Notes: generated from the letters alone by a model not told the origin. A DNA stretch of 64,000 bases from JAXGOI01 sp040767605 (GCA_040767605.1 JAXGOI010000001.1:1178001-1242000), one strand, 5' to 3'. Shown: positions 8,429 through 17,131, numbered from the stretch's first letter. Numbers and translations: made by a program.

Positions 8429-8881
8429 ATGAATATAAAAGATTTTCAGAATAAAAAGGTAAAAAAGGGGGTAAAAAGGCAAATAGAGGCCTCCGTAACA
8501 AGTAAGGCCAAAGCGCCTCTTTGTGCGGTTTTTGAGCCTCACCCTAAAAATGTGGCCAGAGGCCGGGAGGTGGCTGAAGGAATTAGCGGCCTGGAGAATT
8601 TTTTTAAGGCCTTAAGCGATGCCACCAGGCTTAAAATTCTTTTTGCCCTTTATGATGCCGGAGAATTATGCGTTTGCGATTTAGGAGAAATAGCCGGGGT
8701 AAGCCTGGCAAGCGCCTCTCATCATATTAGGCTGCTTTTTCAGGCGGGGCTTGTCCGTTATGAAAAGCGGGGGAAATTCGTTTATTATGCTCTGGATGAC
8801 AGCCATGTTTTTACCCTGCTGGAGCAGGCCTTAGTACATTGCCGCCATAAGGAGGGAGAAAATTGTGGAAGCAAACTATAA
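8429..8881 (+). CDS. CadC/SmtB-type metal-responsive repressor
   Basis: ArsR-family winged-helix repressor, expected to release DNA when it binds Cd, Pb or Zn. ATG 8429 is chosen over the upstream GTG at 8384 because GGGAGGA precedes it. In the 150-residue product, ELCVCD (Cys81, Cys83) is the alpha-3 soft-metal motif of CadC, with Cys32 as a possible N-terminal ligand. SASHHIRLL is the recognition helix. The C-terminal helix has D124-x-H126-x10-H137-x2-H140, the alpha-5 zinc site of SmtB. It may therefore carry both site types. The transporter start overlaps its end by 17 nt. Confidence 0.92.
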   Translation: MNIKDFQNKKVKKGVKRQIEASVTSKAKAPLCAVFEPHPKNVARGREVAEGISGLENFFKALSDATRLKILFALYDAGELCVCDLGEIAGVSLASASHHIRLLFQAGLVRYEKRGKFVYYALDDSHVFTLLEQALVHCRHKEGENCGSKL

Positions 8882-11108
8882 AATTAAAGGGCTGGATTGC
8901 CCCAGCTGCGCCCGGGAATTTGAGCTGGAATTGGCTGCCCTCCCCGGTATAGAGGAAGTCAGAATTAATTATTTTTCATCCTCTTTATTTTTAAAGGGAG
9001 ATTTAGATAGAGATTTACTTAATAAAACCGCGGCCCTCCATGGCCTAAGCCTTACTCCGGAGGATGAAATAAAAGGAGAAGCCCGGGAATACCGGGCCGA
9101 AAAAGATCTTTTAAGTAAAACCAGAATTTATTTAGAGGTAGGGGCTTCTCTGCTCCTGCTTATAATCTATTTGGTATGCTCTTATTTGGGATATAATTGC
9201 CCCTGGCTTTTGCCCTTTGCCGCCCTTTTGGGAGGGGGCCGGAATTTTATCCGGGGAATCCGAAATTTAATGAGTTTAAAATTTAATACAGATGTTCTCA
9301 TGTCTTTGGCGGTTATCGGCGCCTTTGCCATAGACCAGTGGCAGGAGGGCGCTTTAGTGGCCTTTCTTTTTGGGGTATCGGAAATTTTAGAAAGCTATAC
9401 GGCCTCCAGAGCTAAAAAGAGTATCAGTAAGCTTATTGATGCCAAGCCCGAGACGGCCATTATTATAGGGGAGGGAAAAGAGGAAAAAATCCCCGCCGCT
9501 GAGGTTTTACCCGGGCAGCGCCTTTTACTGAAAGCCGGGGAGAAAGTTCCCGTAGACGCTTTGGTAATAAAGGGGAATTCCTTTATAGAGCAGGCCGCCA
9601 TTACCGGTGAGCATTTACCGAGGGAAGTGGCCCCGGGGGATATGCTTTATTCGGGGAGCCTTAATCAGCAGGGGGTATTGGAAATTGAAGCCCTACAAAG
9701 GGCTAAAGACAGCACAATGAGTAAAATAATCCGCCTGGTGGAAGAGGCCCAGGGAAGGCGGGGCAACTTTCAGGGTATGGTAGAGCGTTTTGCCAAGTAT
9801 TATACTCCGGGGGTTTTATTTTTGGCTGTTTTTATCTCGCTCTTTTTCCCCCTTGTAACGGGGGGGGAATGGTCCGCCTGGATATACAGGGGCTTAACTC
9901 TTTTGGTTATTTCCTGCCCCTGCGCTTTGGTTATTACGGCCCCCATTGTTTTGGTTTCCGCCATAAGCAATGGCGCCAGGCGGGGTATACTTATTAAGGG
10001 AGGCAGTTATCTGGAAAGGCTGGCGGGAATAAAAATTGCCGCCTTTGATAAAACCGGAACCCTCTCTCAGGGCCGGCCTCAGCTTTGGGCCGTTAAAACC
10101 TGGGGTATAAGCGAAGAAAATGCTCTGAATTTAGCCGCAGCTTTAGGCAAGGTATCTAATCATCCCCTTAACCTTGCCCTTATAAACGAAGTGAAAAACA
10201 ATAAAGTTAAAAAGGCTGAAGATAAAGAGCCTGAATTTAAAAAGAACGAAGTTGAAAATAATGAAATTCCAAATAGCGGAATTTTAAATATTGAAATCCA
10301 AAAGAATAAAGCCGAAAACAATAAAACCGCGATGGAATCTAAAGAAGATTTAATTTTTGAGGATTTGGAGAATATCCCCGGCCGGGGAATACAGGGCCGC
10401 CAAGGGGGGGATTTATGGTTTTTAGGCAATAAAAAGCTTTTTAATAATATCCCCGAAAATATTGCCGGAGAATGGCAGGCCTGGGAGGATAAGGGCAATA
10501 CGGTTTCCGCCCTGGGGAATAAAGAGAAAATAAGGGCTTTATTTGCCTTTAGAGATAATCCCAGGCCGGAGGCCGCCCCTGCTTTGGTGCGCCTTCGCCT
10601 GTTGGGGATTGAAAAAACGGTTATTCTCAGCGGAGATAATCCCGCCGCCGCCTCGGCCTTTGGAGAAAAATGCGGTGCGGATGAGGCAATAGGCGGCCTT
10701 TTGCCGGAGGATAAAGTTAAAGAGATTGCCCGCCTCCAAAAGCAGGGCCCGGTTTTAATGGTGGGAGACGGCATTAACGATGCCCCGGCTTTAGCCGCCG
10801 CCGATGTATCCGCCGCCATGGGGGCCGCCGGTTCCGCCGCGGCTCTGGAGGCTGCCGATATCGCCTTAATGAATGATGATTTAAATAAGCTTGTTTATGG
10901 GCTTGCTCTCTCTAAAAGGGCGGTAAGGGTTATTAAAGAAAATATCGCCTTTGCCTTAGGCCTAAAGCTTTTGGTGATTTTTGCGATTTTCCCCGGCTGG
11001 CTCAGTTTATGGCTGGCAATATTATCGGATATGGGGGCAAATATTTTAGTAACCCTAAACGGTATGCGCCTATTGGCCTTTAAAGAAAATAGACAAATAA
11101 ATAAATAA
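8865..11108 (+). CDS. P1B-type heavy-metal translocating ATPase (Zn/Cd/Pb efflux)
   Basis: Membrane pump that exports divalent soft metals. The GTG start has AAGGAGG and overlaps the repressor gene. The N-terminal HMA domain has GLDCPSC (Cys12, Cys15). Motifs in order are the TGEH actuator, the CPCALV metal channel, DKTGTL phosphorylation, SNHPLN nucleotide binding and GDGINDAPAL. The last membrane helices contain LGLKLL and LSDMGAN, the Lys/Asp pair of Zn/Cd/Pb (CadA/ZntA) pumps. Oddly, the N-domain contains about 55 residues of Lys/Asn/Glu-rich low complexity (10190-10355) just after the HP motif. At 747 residues it is slightly long. Confidence 0.93.
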   Translation: MEANYKIKGLDCPSCAREFELELAALPGIEEVRINYFSSSLFLKGDLDRDLLNKTAALHGLSLTPEDEIKGEAREYRAEKDLLSKTRIYLEVGASLLLLIIYLVCSYLGYNCPWLLPFAALLGGGRNFIRGIRNLMSLKFNTDVLMSLAVIGAFAIDQWQEGALVAFLFGVSEILESYTASRAKKSISKLIDAKPETAIIIGEGKEEKIPAAEVLPGQRLLLKAGEKVPVDALVIKGNSFIEQAAITGEHLPREVAPGDMLYSGSLNQQGVLEIEALQRAKDSTMSKIIRLVEEAQGRRGNFQGMVERFAKYYTPGVLFLAVFISLFFPLVTGGEWSAWIYRGLTLLVISCPCALVITAPIVLVSAISNGARRGILIKGGSYLERLAGIKIAAFDKTGTLSQGRPQLWAVKTWGISEENALNLAAALGKVSNHPLNLALINEVKNNKVKKAEDKEPEFKKNEVENNEIPNSGILNIEIQKNKAENNKTAMESKEDLIFEDLENIPGRGIQGRQGGDLWFLGNKKLFNNIPENIAGEWQAWEDKGNTVSALGNKEKIRALFAFRDNPRPEAAPALVRLRLLGIEKTVILSGDNPAAASAFGEKCGADEAIGGLLPEDKVKEIARLQKQGPVLMVGDGINDAPALAAADVSAAMGAAGSAAALEAADIALMNDDLNKLVYGLALSKRAVRVIKENIAFALGLKLLVIFAIFPGWLSLWLAILSDMGANILVTLNGMRLLAFKENRQINK

Positions 11109-11153
11109 ATAAAGCTCGGGGCTGAATTATAAAAATTTATAGGGTAGTGTAAT

Positions 11154-11182
11154 AAAAAACAAGGCAAAAGCCTTGTTTTTTT
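11154..11182. terminator. Bidirectional terminator between the metal pump and bioY
   Basis: AACAAGGC and GCCTTGTT pair around an AAAA loop, with an A-run on the left and a T-run on the right. It serves both convergent units. Confidence 0.92.
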
Positions 11183-11192
11183 ATTTATCTGT

Positions 11193-11729
11193 TTATTTAT
11201 TGGCTAAACGCCTTTGTATGGCTAGGCTTAGGGGCGTAAATAAAAGCAGCTTGGCAATATCCCCCGGAATAAAGGGCAGGCAGGTTAAGCTGATAGAAAC
11301 CCAAAGATTGCTTTTAGTTAAAAAAGAGAACCATAAAACCCCGAAAAATAAAACCGTAACTGTAAGTATTCCCACGGCCAAATAGGCCTCTTTTAAGCCT
11401 TTTTTAGGCAGCCTTTCCCTTATTGCGGCGGCAAGCCAAAGGGCGGGCAAAAAGCCCATTAAAAACCCCCCCGTGGGGCCTAAAACTATGCCCGGTCCGG
11501 CTTTCCCTCCATGAAAAACCGGCGCTCCGGCCAGCCCTAATAAAATATAAATAGCCACAGCCATTAAGGCCGGCTTTTTACCCCCAATTAAAAGGGCAAT
11601 TATAAGCCCGGCGGTTTGCAGAGTAAAGGGTACGGGGGTAAAAGGCAGGGGTATGGCAATTTGAGATAAAATTGCCATAGTTGCGGCAAGCATAGCGGTT
11701 AGGGTAATTTCCCTGGGGTTTAACTTCAT
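11193..11729 (-). CDS. bioY: Biotin transporter, ECF S-component
   Basis: Membrane substrate-binding component for biotin uptake, normally working with the shared EcfAAT module. The 178-residue protein has five to six hydrophobic segments, the conserved PVPFTLQT motif near residue 33, GLAGAPVF, and GPTGGFLMGF. AGGAG precedes the ATG. birA ends 39 nt upstream on the same strand, so both probably share the promoter and BirA-like box in front of birA. No EcfA or EcfT genes are in the window. Confidence 0.95.
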   Translation of the reverse strand: MKLNPREITLTAMLAATMAILSQIAIPLPFTPVPFTLQTAGLIIALLIGGKKPALMAVAIYILLGLAGAPVFHGGKAGPGIVLGPTGGFLMGFLPALWLAAAIRERLPKKGLKEAYLAVGILTVTVLFFGVLWFSFLTKSNLWVSISLTCLPFIPGDIAKLLLFTPLSLAIQRRLANK

Positions 11730-11746
11730 AGGGTATCTCCTTAATT

Positions 11747-11762
11747 TGTTTATAATTAAACA
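11747..11762. promoter_or_regulatory. Palindrome between birA and bioY
   Basis: A perfect 6-4-6 inverted repeat (TGTTTA-TAAT-TAAACA) lies just upstream of the bioY ribosome binding site. It could be a second operator, but it lacks the GGTTTACAA shape of a BirA box. Confidence 0.4.
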
Positions 11763-11768
11763 GGGCGC

Positions 11769-12731
11769 TTAAAAAAGCAAATCCCCGCTGGGTATGGGGG
11801 TAATAGCGCCGTTATCATTTTCTAAAAGCAAATAGCCCTCGGGGCTCATCCCCCGGGTTATCCCGGGGATTTTTTTGCCGTCTGCAAGACTTACATAAGC
11901 CCTTTGATTCATCAACCAGGCTTTTTTTAGCCATTTTTGGCGGATAGGCTCAAAACCCTGCCGGCATAGAATTTGGTATTCCTCTCTTAAGGCTCTTAAA
12001 AGGACAGCCGCCGCTTTGGGCCTGCTTATCTCGTTTTGCCCCTCTATTTTTAAGGAGGTGGCAAGCTCTTCTAAATAAGGGGGGAAGGCGGAATTATTAA
12101 TATTTAGGCCAATCCCCACAACCTGCCATTTTACGGTATCCGGGTCGGAGCGCATTTCAGAAAGTATTCCGCATATTTTTTTGCCGTTTAAAAAAATATC
12201 ATTAGGCCATTTAATGCGGCAATCAAAACCCAGCTCTTCAAGGCCTTCAGAAACCGCCACGGCGGAGGTTAAGGTAATGGTTTGAGCCAGCATGGGGCTT
12301 AAAGGCGGCCTAAAAAGAAGAGAAAAAAACAGGCTTACCCCCTTGGGGCTATGCCAGGCTCTGGCAAGCCTCCCCCTGCCGGCTGTCTGCTCCTCCGCAA
12401 AAACCGCGGTAAATTCCGGGGCCCCCTCTTCCGCCAGGCGCCGTAAATATATATTGGTGGAATCTACTTCGGGCAGATAATAAATGTTTTTAAAAAGCTC
12501 TTTATCCTCCTCGGAAGGGAAAAAGCTGAGAATTTCCCTGGGCAGGGGTTTATTGGGAGTATTTATTAAGGAATAGCCTCTTTGAGGGGCGGCCTTAATT
12601 TCATAGCCCTCTTTGCGCAGGGCCTGAATATGCTTGCCCACCGCCGCGCGGCTTATGCCCAGGCAGCGGCTGATATATTCCCCGGAAACCTCGGGCATTT
12701 CTTTAAGTTGCTGTAAGATTTTTCCCCGCAT
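11769..12731 (-). CDS. birA: Biotin--protein ligase and biotin repressor
   Basis: Bifunctional protein: it attaches biotin to carboxylases and represses biotin genes. The N-terminal winged helix (about residues 1-60) includes GISRAAVGKHIQALR. The catalytic domain shows STNIYLRR, EEQTAGRGRLARAWHSP (biotinoyl-AMP loop), RIKWPNDI and KICGILSE. I prefer ATG 12731, giving 320 residues, over TTG 12737, because AGGTGG is better spaced to it. A BirA-like box overlaps the start, so autoregulation is likely. Confidence 0.94.
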   Translation of the reverse strand: MRGKILQQLKEMPEVSGEYISRCLGISRAAVGKHIQALRKEGYEIKAAPQRGYSLINTPNKPLPREILSFFPSEEDKELFKNIYYLPEVDSTNIYLRRLAEEGAPEFTAVFAEEQTAGRGRLARAWHSPKGVSLFFSLLFRPPLSPMLAQTITLTSAVAVSEGLEELGFDCRIKWPNDIFLNGKKICGILSEMRSDPDTVKWQVVGIGLNINNSAFPPYLEELATSLKIEGQNEISRPKAAAVLLRALREEYQILCRQGFEPIRQKWLKKAWLMNQRAYVSLADGKKIPGITRGMSPEGYLLLENDNGAITPIPSGDLLF

Positions 12732-12762
12732 TGTCAACCCACCTTATTTATTTGGTTTACAT
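12731..12762. promoter_or_regulatory. Predicted BirA operator over the birA start
   Basis: TTGTCAACC, a 14-bp spacer and GGTTTACAT match the E. coli-type BirA operator halves TTGTAAACC and GGTTTACAA at 8 of 9 positions each. The box lies directly downstream of the predicted -10 (12770-12775) and covers the birA start codon. Confidence 0.72.
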
Positions 12763-12769
12763 AGCTGAT

Positions 12770-12798
12770 AGTATAACAGAAAATTTTCCCCCCGGCAA
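12770..12798 (-). promoter_or_regulatory. Promoter of birA-bioY
   Basis: On the minus strand, TTGCCG (12798-12793) and TATACT (12775-12770) are separated by 17 bp. The BirA-like box is immediately downstream. Confidence 0.6.
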
Positions 12799-12814
12799 GG
12801 CAAAACCTGCCCCC

Positions 12815-12843
12815 TTGTAAATAAAAGCCGCAAAATGTATAAT
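12815..12843 (+). promoter_or_regulatory. Promoter of coaX
   Basis: TTGTAA at 12815-12820 and TATAAT at 12838-12843 are 17 bp apart, divergent from the birA promoter. Confidence 0.65.
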
Positions 12844-12906
12844 ACCAATATAATTATAAGCATTTTTATTTTTAATTTTAAAGCCGGATTTTAAGGGGGC
12901 CAAGCC

Positions 12907-13686
12907 GTGTTTTTAGGTGTTGATATAGGTAATACCCATATTGTAGCAGGTATTTATAAAGGGGAGGAAATTCTCCGCAGCTTCAGGTTTTCCAGCGAAA
13001 AGCAAAAAACCGAAGATGAATATATAAATCTTTTAAGCCAGCTTATGGGGCTTTACGGCCTTTTTTGGAGAGATATTAAAGGAGTTGCCATCGGCTCCGT
13101 TGTACCGGCTCTTACCGAAACCTGGCGCAATCTAGCCCGCAAATATTTAGGCCTGGAGCCTTTAATAGTGGATAATAATACCGATACCGGAATGCCGATA
13201 CTCTTAGATTACCCTGCCGAAACCGGGGCGGACAGAATAATAAATGCCGTTGCCGCTTATGACATTTATAAAAGCCCTTTAATTATTGTAGATTTCGGCA
13301 CGGCCACAACCTTTGATTGTATTTCCTCCCGGGGGGAATATTTAGGGGGGGCAATTGCCCCCGGCATAGAAATTTCCCGGGAGGCTCTTTTTGCCCGGGC
13401 CGCCCGCCTTTCTTCCGTACCAATGGAAAAGCCGGAGCGGGCAATAGGCAGAAATACCGCCGAATGTCTGCAATCCGGCATTTTATGGGGTTTTACCGGC
13501 CAGGTGGACGGTATTGTGCGCCGCCAAATTAAAGAAATGGATAAGGGCACCAGGGTAATAGCCACCGGCGGCCTGGCGAATTTTATAGCCGAGTTCAGCG
13601 AAACCATAGAAGAGGTGGATATGCTTTTAACCCTTAAAGGACTGCGGCTGATATATCTGCGGAATACAAAAATTCCGGGAAAATAA
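12907..13686 (+). CDS. coaX: Type III pantothenate kinase
   Basis: Phosphorylates pantothenate, the first committed step to CoA. The GTG start has GGGGG upstream. The 259-residue protein has the ASKHA-fold signatures: GVDIGNTHIVAGIY at the N-terminus (phosphate 1), ETGADRIINAVAAY near residue 107, VDFGTATTFD near residue 130, and GGAIAPGI. Type III kinases are not feedback-inhibited by CoA. dusB follows 49 nt downstream, the common coaX-dusB pairing in Bacillota. Confidence 0.95.
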   Translation: MFLGVDIGNTHIVAGIYKGEEILRSFRFSSEKQKTEDEYINLLSQLMGLYGLFWRDIKGVAIGSVVPALTETWRNLARKYLGLEPLIVDNNTDTGMPILLDYPAETGADRIINAVAAYDIYKSPLIIVDFGTATTFDCISSRGEYLGGAIAPGIEISREALFARAARLSSVPMEKPERAIGRNTAECLQSGILWGFTGQVDGIVRRQIKEMDKGTRVIATGGLANFIAEFSETIEEVDMLLTLKGLRLIYLRNTKIPGK

Positions 13687-13735
13687 AAATTTATTTTTAA
13701 GGGATTCCCCAAAAGGGGAGCACAGGGGAATATAG

Positions 13736-14779
13736 ATGAAGCAATTGCAAATAAAAGACCTGCTTTTACCCAATTGCCTTATTACCGCGCCTATGGCCGG
13801 AATAACGGGGCGGGCCTTTCGGGATATTTTAAGGGGCCAGGGGGCAGGGCTGGTATATGGAGAAATGATAAGCGCCCAGGCCCTTTGTTACGGCAATAGC
13901 CGTACTTTTGAATTATTGGGCCTGGAGGGGGAGGCTTACCCCAAAGGGGTTCAGCTTTGCGGGGGAGACCCGAAAATGATGGCGGAAGCCGCCGCCATGG
14001 TGGAGGAAAAAGGCGCCAGCATAATAGATATAAATATGGGCTGCCCCGCCCCGAAAATAGTTAAAAACCGGGAGGGCAGCTATTTAATGTGCCGCCCGGC
14101 TTTGGCGGGGGAAATTATTAAAAGAGTTAAAGAGTCGGTAAAAGTGCCGGTTACGGCTAAAATCCGCGGCGGCTGGGATGAAAATACTTTAAATTATCTT
14201 GAACTTGCAAAAATTCTGGAGGCAAGCGGCGTTTCCGCTATTACGGTGCATGGCCGTACCCGCAATCAGTTTTATAGTGGAAAAGCTAATTGGGAATATA
14301 TTTCGGGGGTAAAAAAGGCGTTAAAAATCCCCGTTATCGGCAATGGGGATATTTTTTCGGCCTTCGATGCCCTAAAAATGCTTGAAGAAACCGGCTGCGA
14401 CGGAATTATGGCAGGGCGGGGGCTTTTAGGGAACCCTTGGCTGGCAGGGGATATAATCTCCCTGCTTAAGGGGGAAAAGCCAAAGGGCAAACCCCAAAAA
14501 GAAGAAATTATAGCCCTGGCTATGAATCATTTAAAAAGCCAAATTGCCTTTGCCATAGAAAAACAAAAAGAGAGAAAGCCGGCGGATAAAAAAAGCCTTA
14601 AAGAGGCGGAATTGGCAGGGATTAAATCTATGCGGGGGCATTTAGCCTGGTATATTAAAGGGATGAGAAATTCCGCCGCCATGCGTAATTATATAAATCA
14701 GCTAGTTGCAATTCCTCAGCTGGAGGAGGCCTTTAAACTTTGGCTGAAAGAGGATAAAATAGGGAAGCCGAATAATTAG
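13736..14779 (+). CDS. dusB: tRNA-dihydrouridine synthase
   Basis: FMN enzyme reducing uridines in the tRNA D-loop. A 347-residue TIM barrel opens with LITAPMAGITGRAFR. The active-site segment NMGCPAPKIVKNREGSYLM contains the catalytic cysteine position of the family. AKIRGGWDE, TVHGRTRNQFYSG and NGDIFS FMN-phosphate motifs follow, then MAGRGLLGNPW. It is in the dusB/nifR3 lineage. Its place upstream of greA and lysS resembles the B. subtilis yacF-lysS region. Confidence 0.93.
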   Translation: MKQLQIKDLLLPNCLITAPMAGITGRAFRDILRGQGAGLVYGEMISAQALCYGNSRTFELLGLEGEAYPKGVQLCGGDPKMMAEAAAMVEEKGASIIDINMGCPAPKIVKNREGSYLMCRPALAGEIIKRVKESVKVPVTAKIRGGWDENTLNYLELAKILEASGVSAITVHGRTRNQFYSGKANWEYISGVKKALKIPVIGNGDIFSAFDALKMLEETGCDGIMAGRGLLGNPWLAGDIISLLKGEKPKGKPQKEEIIALAMNHLKSQIAFAIEKQKERKPADKKSLKEAELAGIKSMRGHLAWYIKGMRNSAAMRNYINQLVAIPQLEEAFKLWLKEDKIGKPNN

Positions 14780-14823
14780 TTGAAATAATTAGTTGAAATA
14801 ATTAATGGGGAAGGAAGTTAAAA

Positions 14824-15999
14824 ATGGATTTAAAAACCAGGGCTTTAAAGGCTCATGAAAAGTGGCAGGGCAAAATAGAAGTTATCAGCCGCTGCGAGGT
14901 TAAAAATAAGGAGGATCTTACAATTGTTTATACCCCGGGGGTGGCGGAGCCTTGTCTGGAAATCAGCAAAGACCCTGATTTAAGTTATATTTATACCCGC
15001 CGCTGGAATATGGTAGCCGTAATTACCGACGGAACCGCTGTTTTAGGCCTGGGGGATATCGGCCCCGAGGCGGGTATGCCTGTAATGGAAGGCAAATGCG
15101 TGCTTTTTAAAACTTATGGGGATGTAGATGCCTTTCCCCTTTGCATACGCTCTAAAAATGTTGATGAAATTGTAAATACGGTTCGCCTTTTGGCCGGTTC
15201 CTTCGGGGGAGTTAATTTAGAGGATATTTCCGCCCCCCGCTGCTTTGAAATAGAAGATAAATTAAAAAAAGTCTGCGATATTCCTATTTTTCATGATGAT
15301 CAGCATGGCACGGCAGTTGTGGCTTTAGCCGCCGTTCTTAATGCCTGCCGCCTTACAGGTAAAGATATAAATAAGCTTAAGGCGGTAATCAGCGGCGCCG
15401 GGGCCGCCTCTATTGCCGTAACAAAGCTGCTTATGGCAATAGGCCTGCCGGAAATTATTTTATGTGACCGCCGGGGGATAATTTCCTCAGGGAGGGAACA
15501 TCTTAACCCCGTTAAAGCCGAAATGGCTGAAATAACCAATAAAAGGGGCCTAAAAGGGGGCCTGGGGGATGCCTTAAAAGGGGCGGATTTATTTATCGGC
15601 CTTTCCGGCCCGGGGCTTGTAACAAAAGAAATGATTGCCTCCATGGCTAAAGACCCTTTGGTTTTCCCTATGTCTAACCCCATGCCGGAAATTCCCCCTA
15701 ATGAGGCCGTAGAGGCCGGGGCTTCCGTGGTAGGCACGGGCCGTTCGGATTATCCCAATCAAATTAATAATGTTTTGGCCTTCCCGGGGATTTTCCGGGG
15801 GGCTTTAGATGTAAGAGCCAAAGAGATTAATGATGAAATGAAAATTGCGGCGGCCTATGCCATTGCAAATTTAGTCTCGGCGGAAGAAATAAGTGCGGAT
15901 TATATAATCCCCAGCCCTTTGGATATGCGGGTGGGCAAAGCCGTTGCCCGGGCCGTGGCGGATGCCGCCATAAAAAGCGGTGTTGCCCGCTTAGTCTAG
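14824..15999 (+). CDS. NAD(P)-dependent malic enzyme
   Basis: Oxidatively decarboxylates malate to pyruvate. The 391-residue length fits the short bacterial class. Landmarks are YTPGVAEPCLEI, DGTAVLGLGDIGPEAGMPVMEGK (substrate region), DISAPRCFEIE, HDDQHGTAVV (metal ligands) and the Rossmann motif SGAGAASIAVTKLL near residue 200. AAGGAAG precedes the ATG. Together with pckA at 29.9 kb it would connect C4 acids with pyruvate and PEP. Confidence 0.94.
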   Translation: MDLKTRALKAHEKWQGKIEVISRCEVKNKEDLTIVYTPGVAEPCLEISKDPDLSYIYTRRWNMVAVITDGTAVLGLGDIGPEAGMPVMEGKCVLFKTYGDVDAFPLCIRSKNVDEIVNTVRLLAGSFGGVNLEDISAPRCFEIEDKLKKVCDIPIFHDDQHGTAVVALAAVLNACRLTGKDINKLKAVISGAGAASIAVTKLLMAIGLPEIILCDRRGIISSGREHLNPVKAEMAEITNKRGLKGGLGDALKGADLFIGLSGPGLVTKEMIASMAKDPLVFPMSNPMPEIPPNEAVEAGASVVGTGRSDYPNQINNVLAFPGIFRGALDVRAKEINDEMKIAAAYAIANLVSAEEISADYIIPSPLDMRVGKAVARAVADAAIKSGVARLV

Positions 16000-16018
16000 C
16001 TTTTTATTAAAGTAAAAT

Positions 16019-16054
16019 AAGCCCGCCTTATATTTATTTAAGGGGGCTTTGTTT
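16019..16054 (+). terminator. Terminator after malic enzyme
   Basis: An AAGCCC-GCCTT arm pairs with AAGG-GGGCTT with one mismatch, then TGTTTTT. It lies between two convergent genes. Confidence 0.75.
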
Positions 16055-16059
16055 TTGCC

Positions 16060-16812
16060 TCAGGCAGGGAGTATGCCCCGGCTTTGGGCCAAGCGGCGCA
16101 TATAGCTTAAAATCTCAAAAAAATCTCCGCCTACGCGGGCTTGGCTTTTATAATTTAGGCTATCCCAAAGCAAAGCCTCCCCCCAATAAAAAGGAATGTA
16201 TTCCCCTTTAGGGAGCAGGGCCCGGCGGGGCCAGCTCTGCCAGGTATAGGGGCTGTTTTTTAACCCGGGGCAATTAGGGGGAAGAATAAAAAGCCCGCCT
16301 GGGGGGTAATTTTTACCCAGGGTGCAGATTAAACCGCTTTCTTTAAAAATCTGGGCGGCAAGCTCTTCTCTATTTTTACCCGGGGGGGCGTAAAGGTGCA
16401 AAAACCTGGCTTCAGAGGCGATAACTCTGGCCGCAGCCGCCATAAAACTGCCGTTTAGGGGAATTATTATAGGCAAATAGCGCCAGTTTAAATTGCCTTT
16501 ATCTAAAAGCAGGGGTAAAAGAGCCAGAGAAAAAAGGGAACCGTTAATAAGGCCTTCCCGTTTATTTCCCCTAAGGCGGCAAAGGGAGGGGGGCAGGGCA
16601 AAATAGCGGCAGCCAAGAGCTTCTCCCTTATATAATGCCCCATCCAGCTTTTTTAAGGCTTTTAGGGGCTTATCCGGCAGCCGCAGAGGGAAAATATAAG
16701 CCGGGATTTTTACCCCGTTTAAGTTAAAGCAGAATTCTTCTGTTTTAATTTTTAAGGCTAAATAATCCCTGGGCCGGAGCTTGCCGGCATAGTAATATAA
16801 GGCGCAGGCCAA
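16060..16812 (-). CDS. Unrecognised 250-residue protein
   Basis: I do not recognise this family. The TTG start has AGGAGGAG a few nt upstream, and the frame is open with the same codon character as its neighbours, so it is very probably a gene. No signal peptide or clear membrane helix is visible. A leucine-rich hydrophobic stretch (about residues 92-103) and an Ile/Pro stretch (about 112-117) are too short to be sure. There are several aromatic-rich and proline-rich turns. It stands alone, convergent with malic enzyme and divergent from greA. Confidence 0.72.
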   Translation of the reverse strand: MACALYYYAGKLRPRDYLALKIKTEEFCFNLNGVKIPAYIFPLRLPDKPLKALKKLDGALYKGEALGCRYFALPPSLCRLRGNKREGLINGSLFSLALLPLLLDKGNLNWRYLPIIIPLNGSFMAAAARVIASEARFLHLYAPPGKNREELAAQIFKESGLICTLGKNYPPGGLFILPPNCPGLKNSPYTWQSWPRRALLPKGEYIPFYWGEALLWDSLNYKSQARVGGDFFEILSYMRRLAQSRGILPA

Positions 16813-17131
16813 AATAACTCCTCCTATAATCCCTTAAGGGTATATATATAGGCAAAAAAATTATTTTAATGAGTATATTTGAATATTTTTTGGGCTATAT
16901 GGCAATATAAATTTCATTAATAGCTTAGAGTAAAGAGGGATGTAAAATAAGGGCTTGACAAAAACCATTTAGGCGAATATAATCCACATTAAGCAGAAGC
17001 CTATTTTTGGGGAATATCCGGCAAGCACTTTATTAGTGCTTGCTAATGGTTTTAGGTGGAATATATTATTATGCTCTTGCATAATACCAGATATAAAAGG
17101 ATTCTTGCAGCGCAATCGGCGGGAGGAAAAA
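16813..17131 (+). promoter_or_regulatory. Intergenic region with the greA promoter and leader hairpin
   Basis: A full consensus promoter TTGACA (16955-16960), 17 bp, TATAAT (16978-16983) reads toward greA. The leader contains a perfect 9-bp hairpin, GCAAGCACT with AGTGCTTGC (17021-17043), with no T-run, so it is not a terminator. A CCCTTAAGGG palindrome near 16833 lies on the side of the unknown minus-strand gene. Nothing else recognisable. Confidence 0.8.

Noticed and set aside
10160..10819. Long minus-strand open frame inside the metal ATPase gene
   Set aside because: A shadow of the strongly supported plus-strand gene; serine- and proline-rich translation without any motif.
14770..14812. 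Tandem TAGTTGAAATAAT duplication between dusB and the malic enzyme gene as a regulatory element
   Set aside because: Only two short A/T-rich copies, easily produced by slippage; no dyad or other signal.
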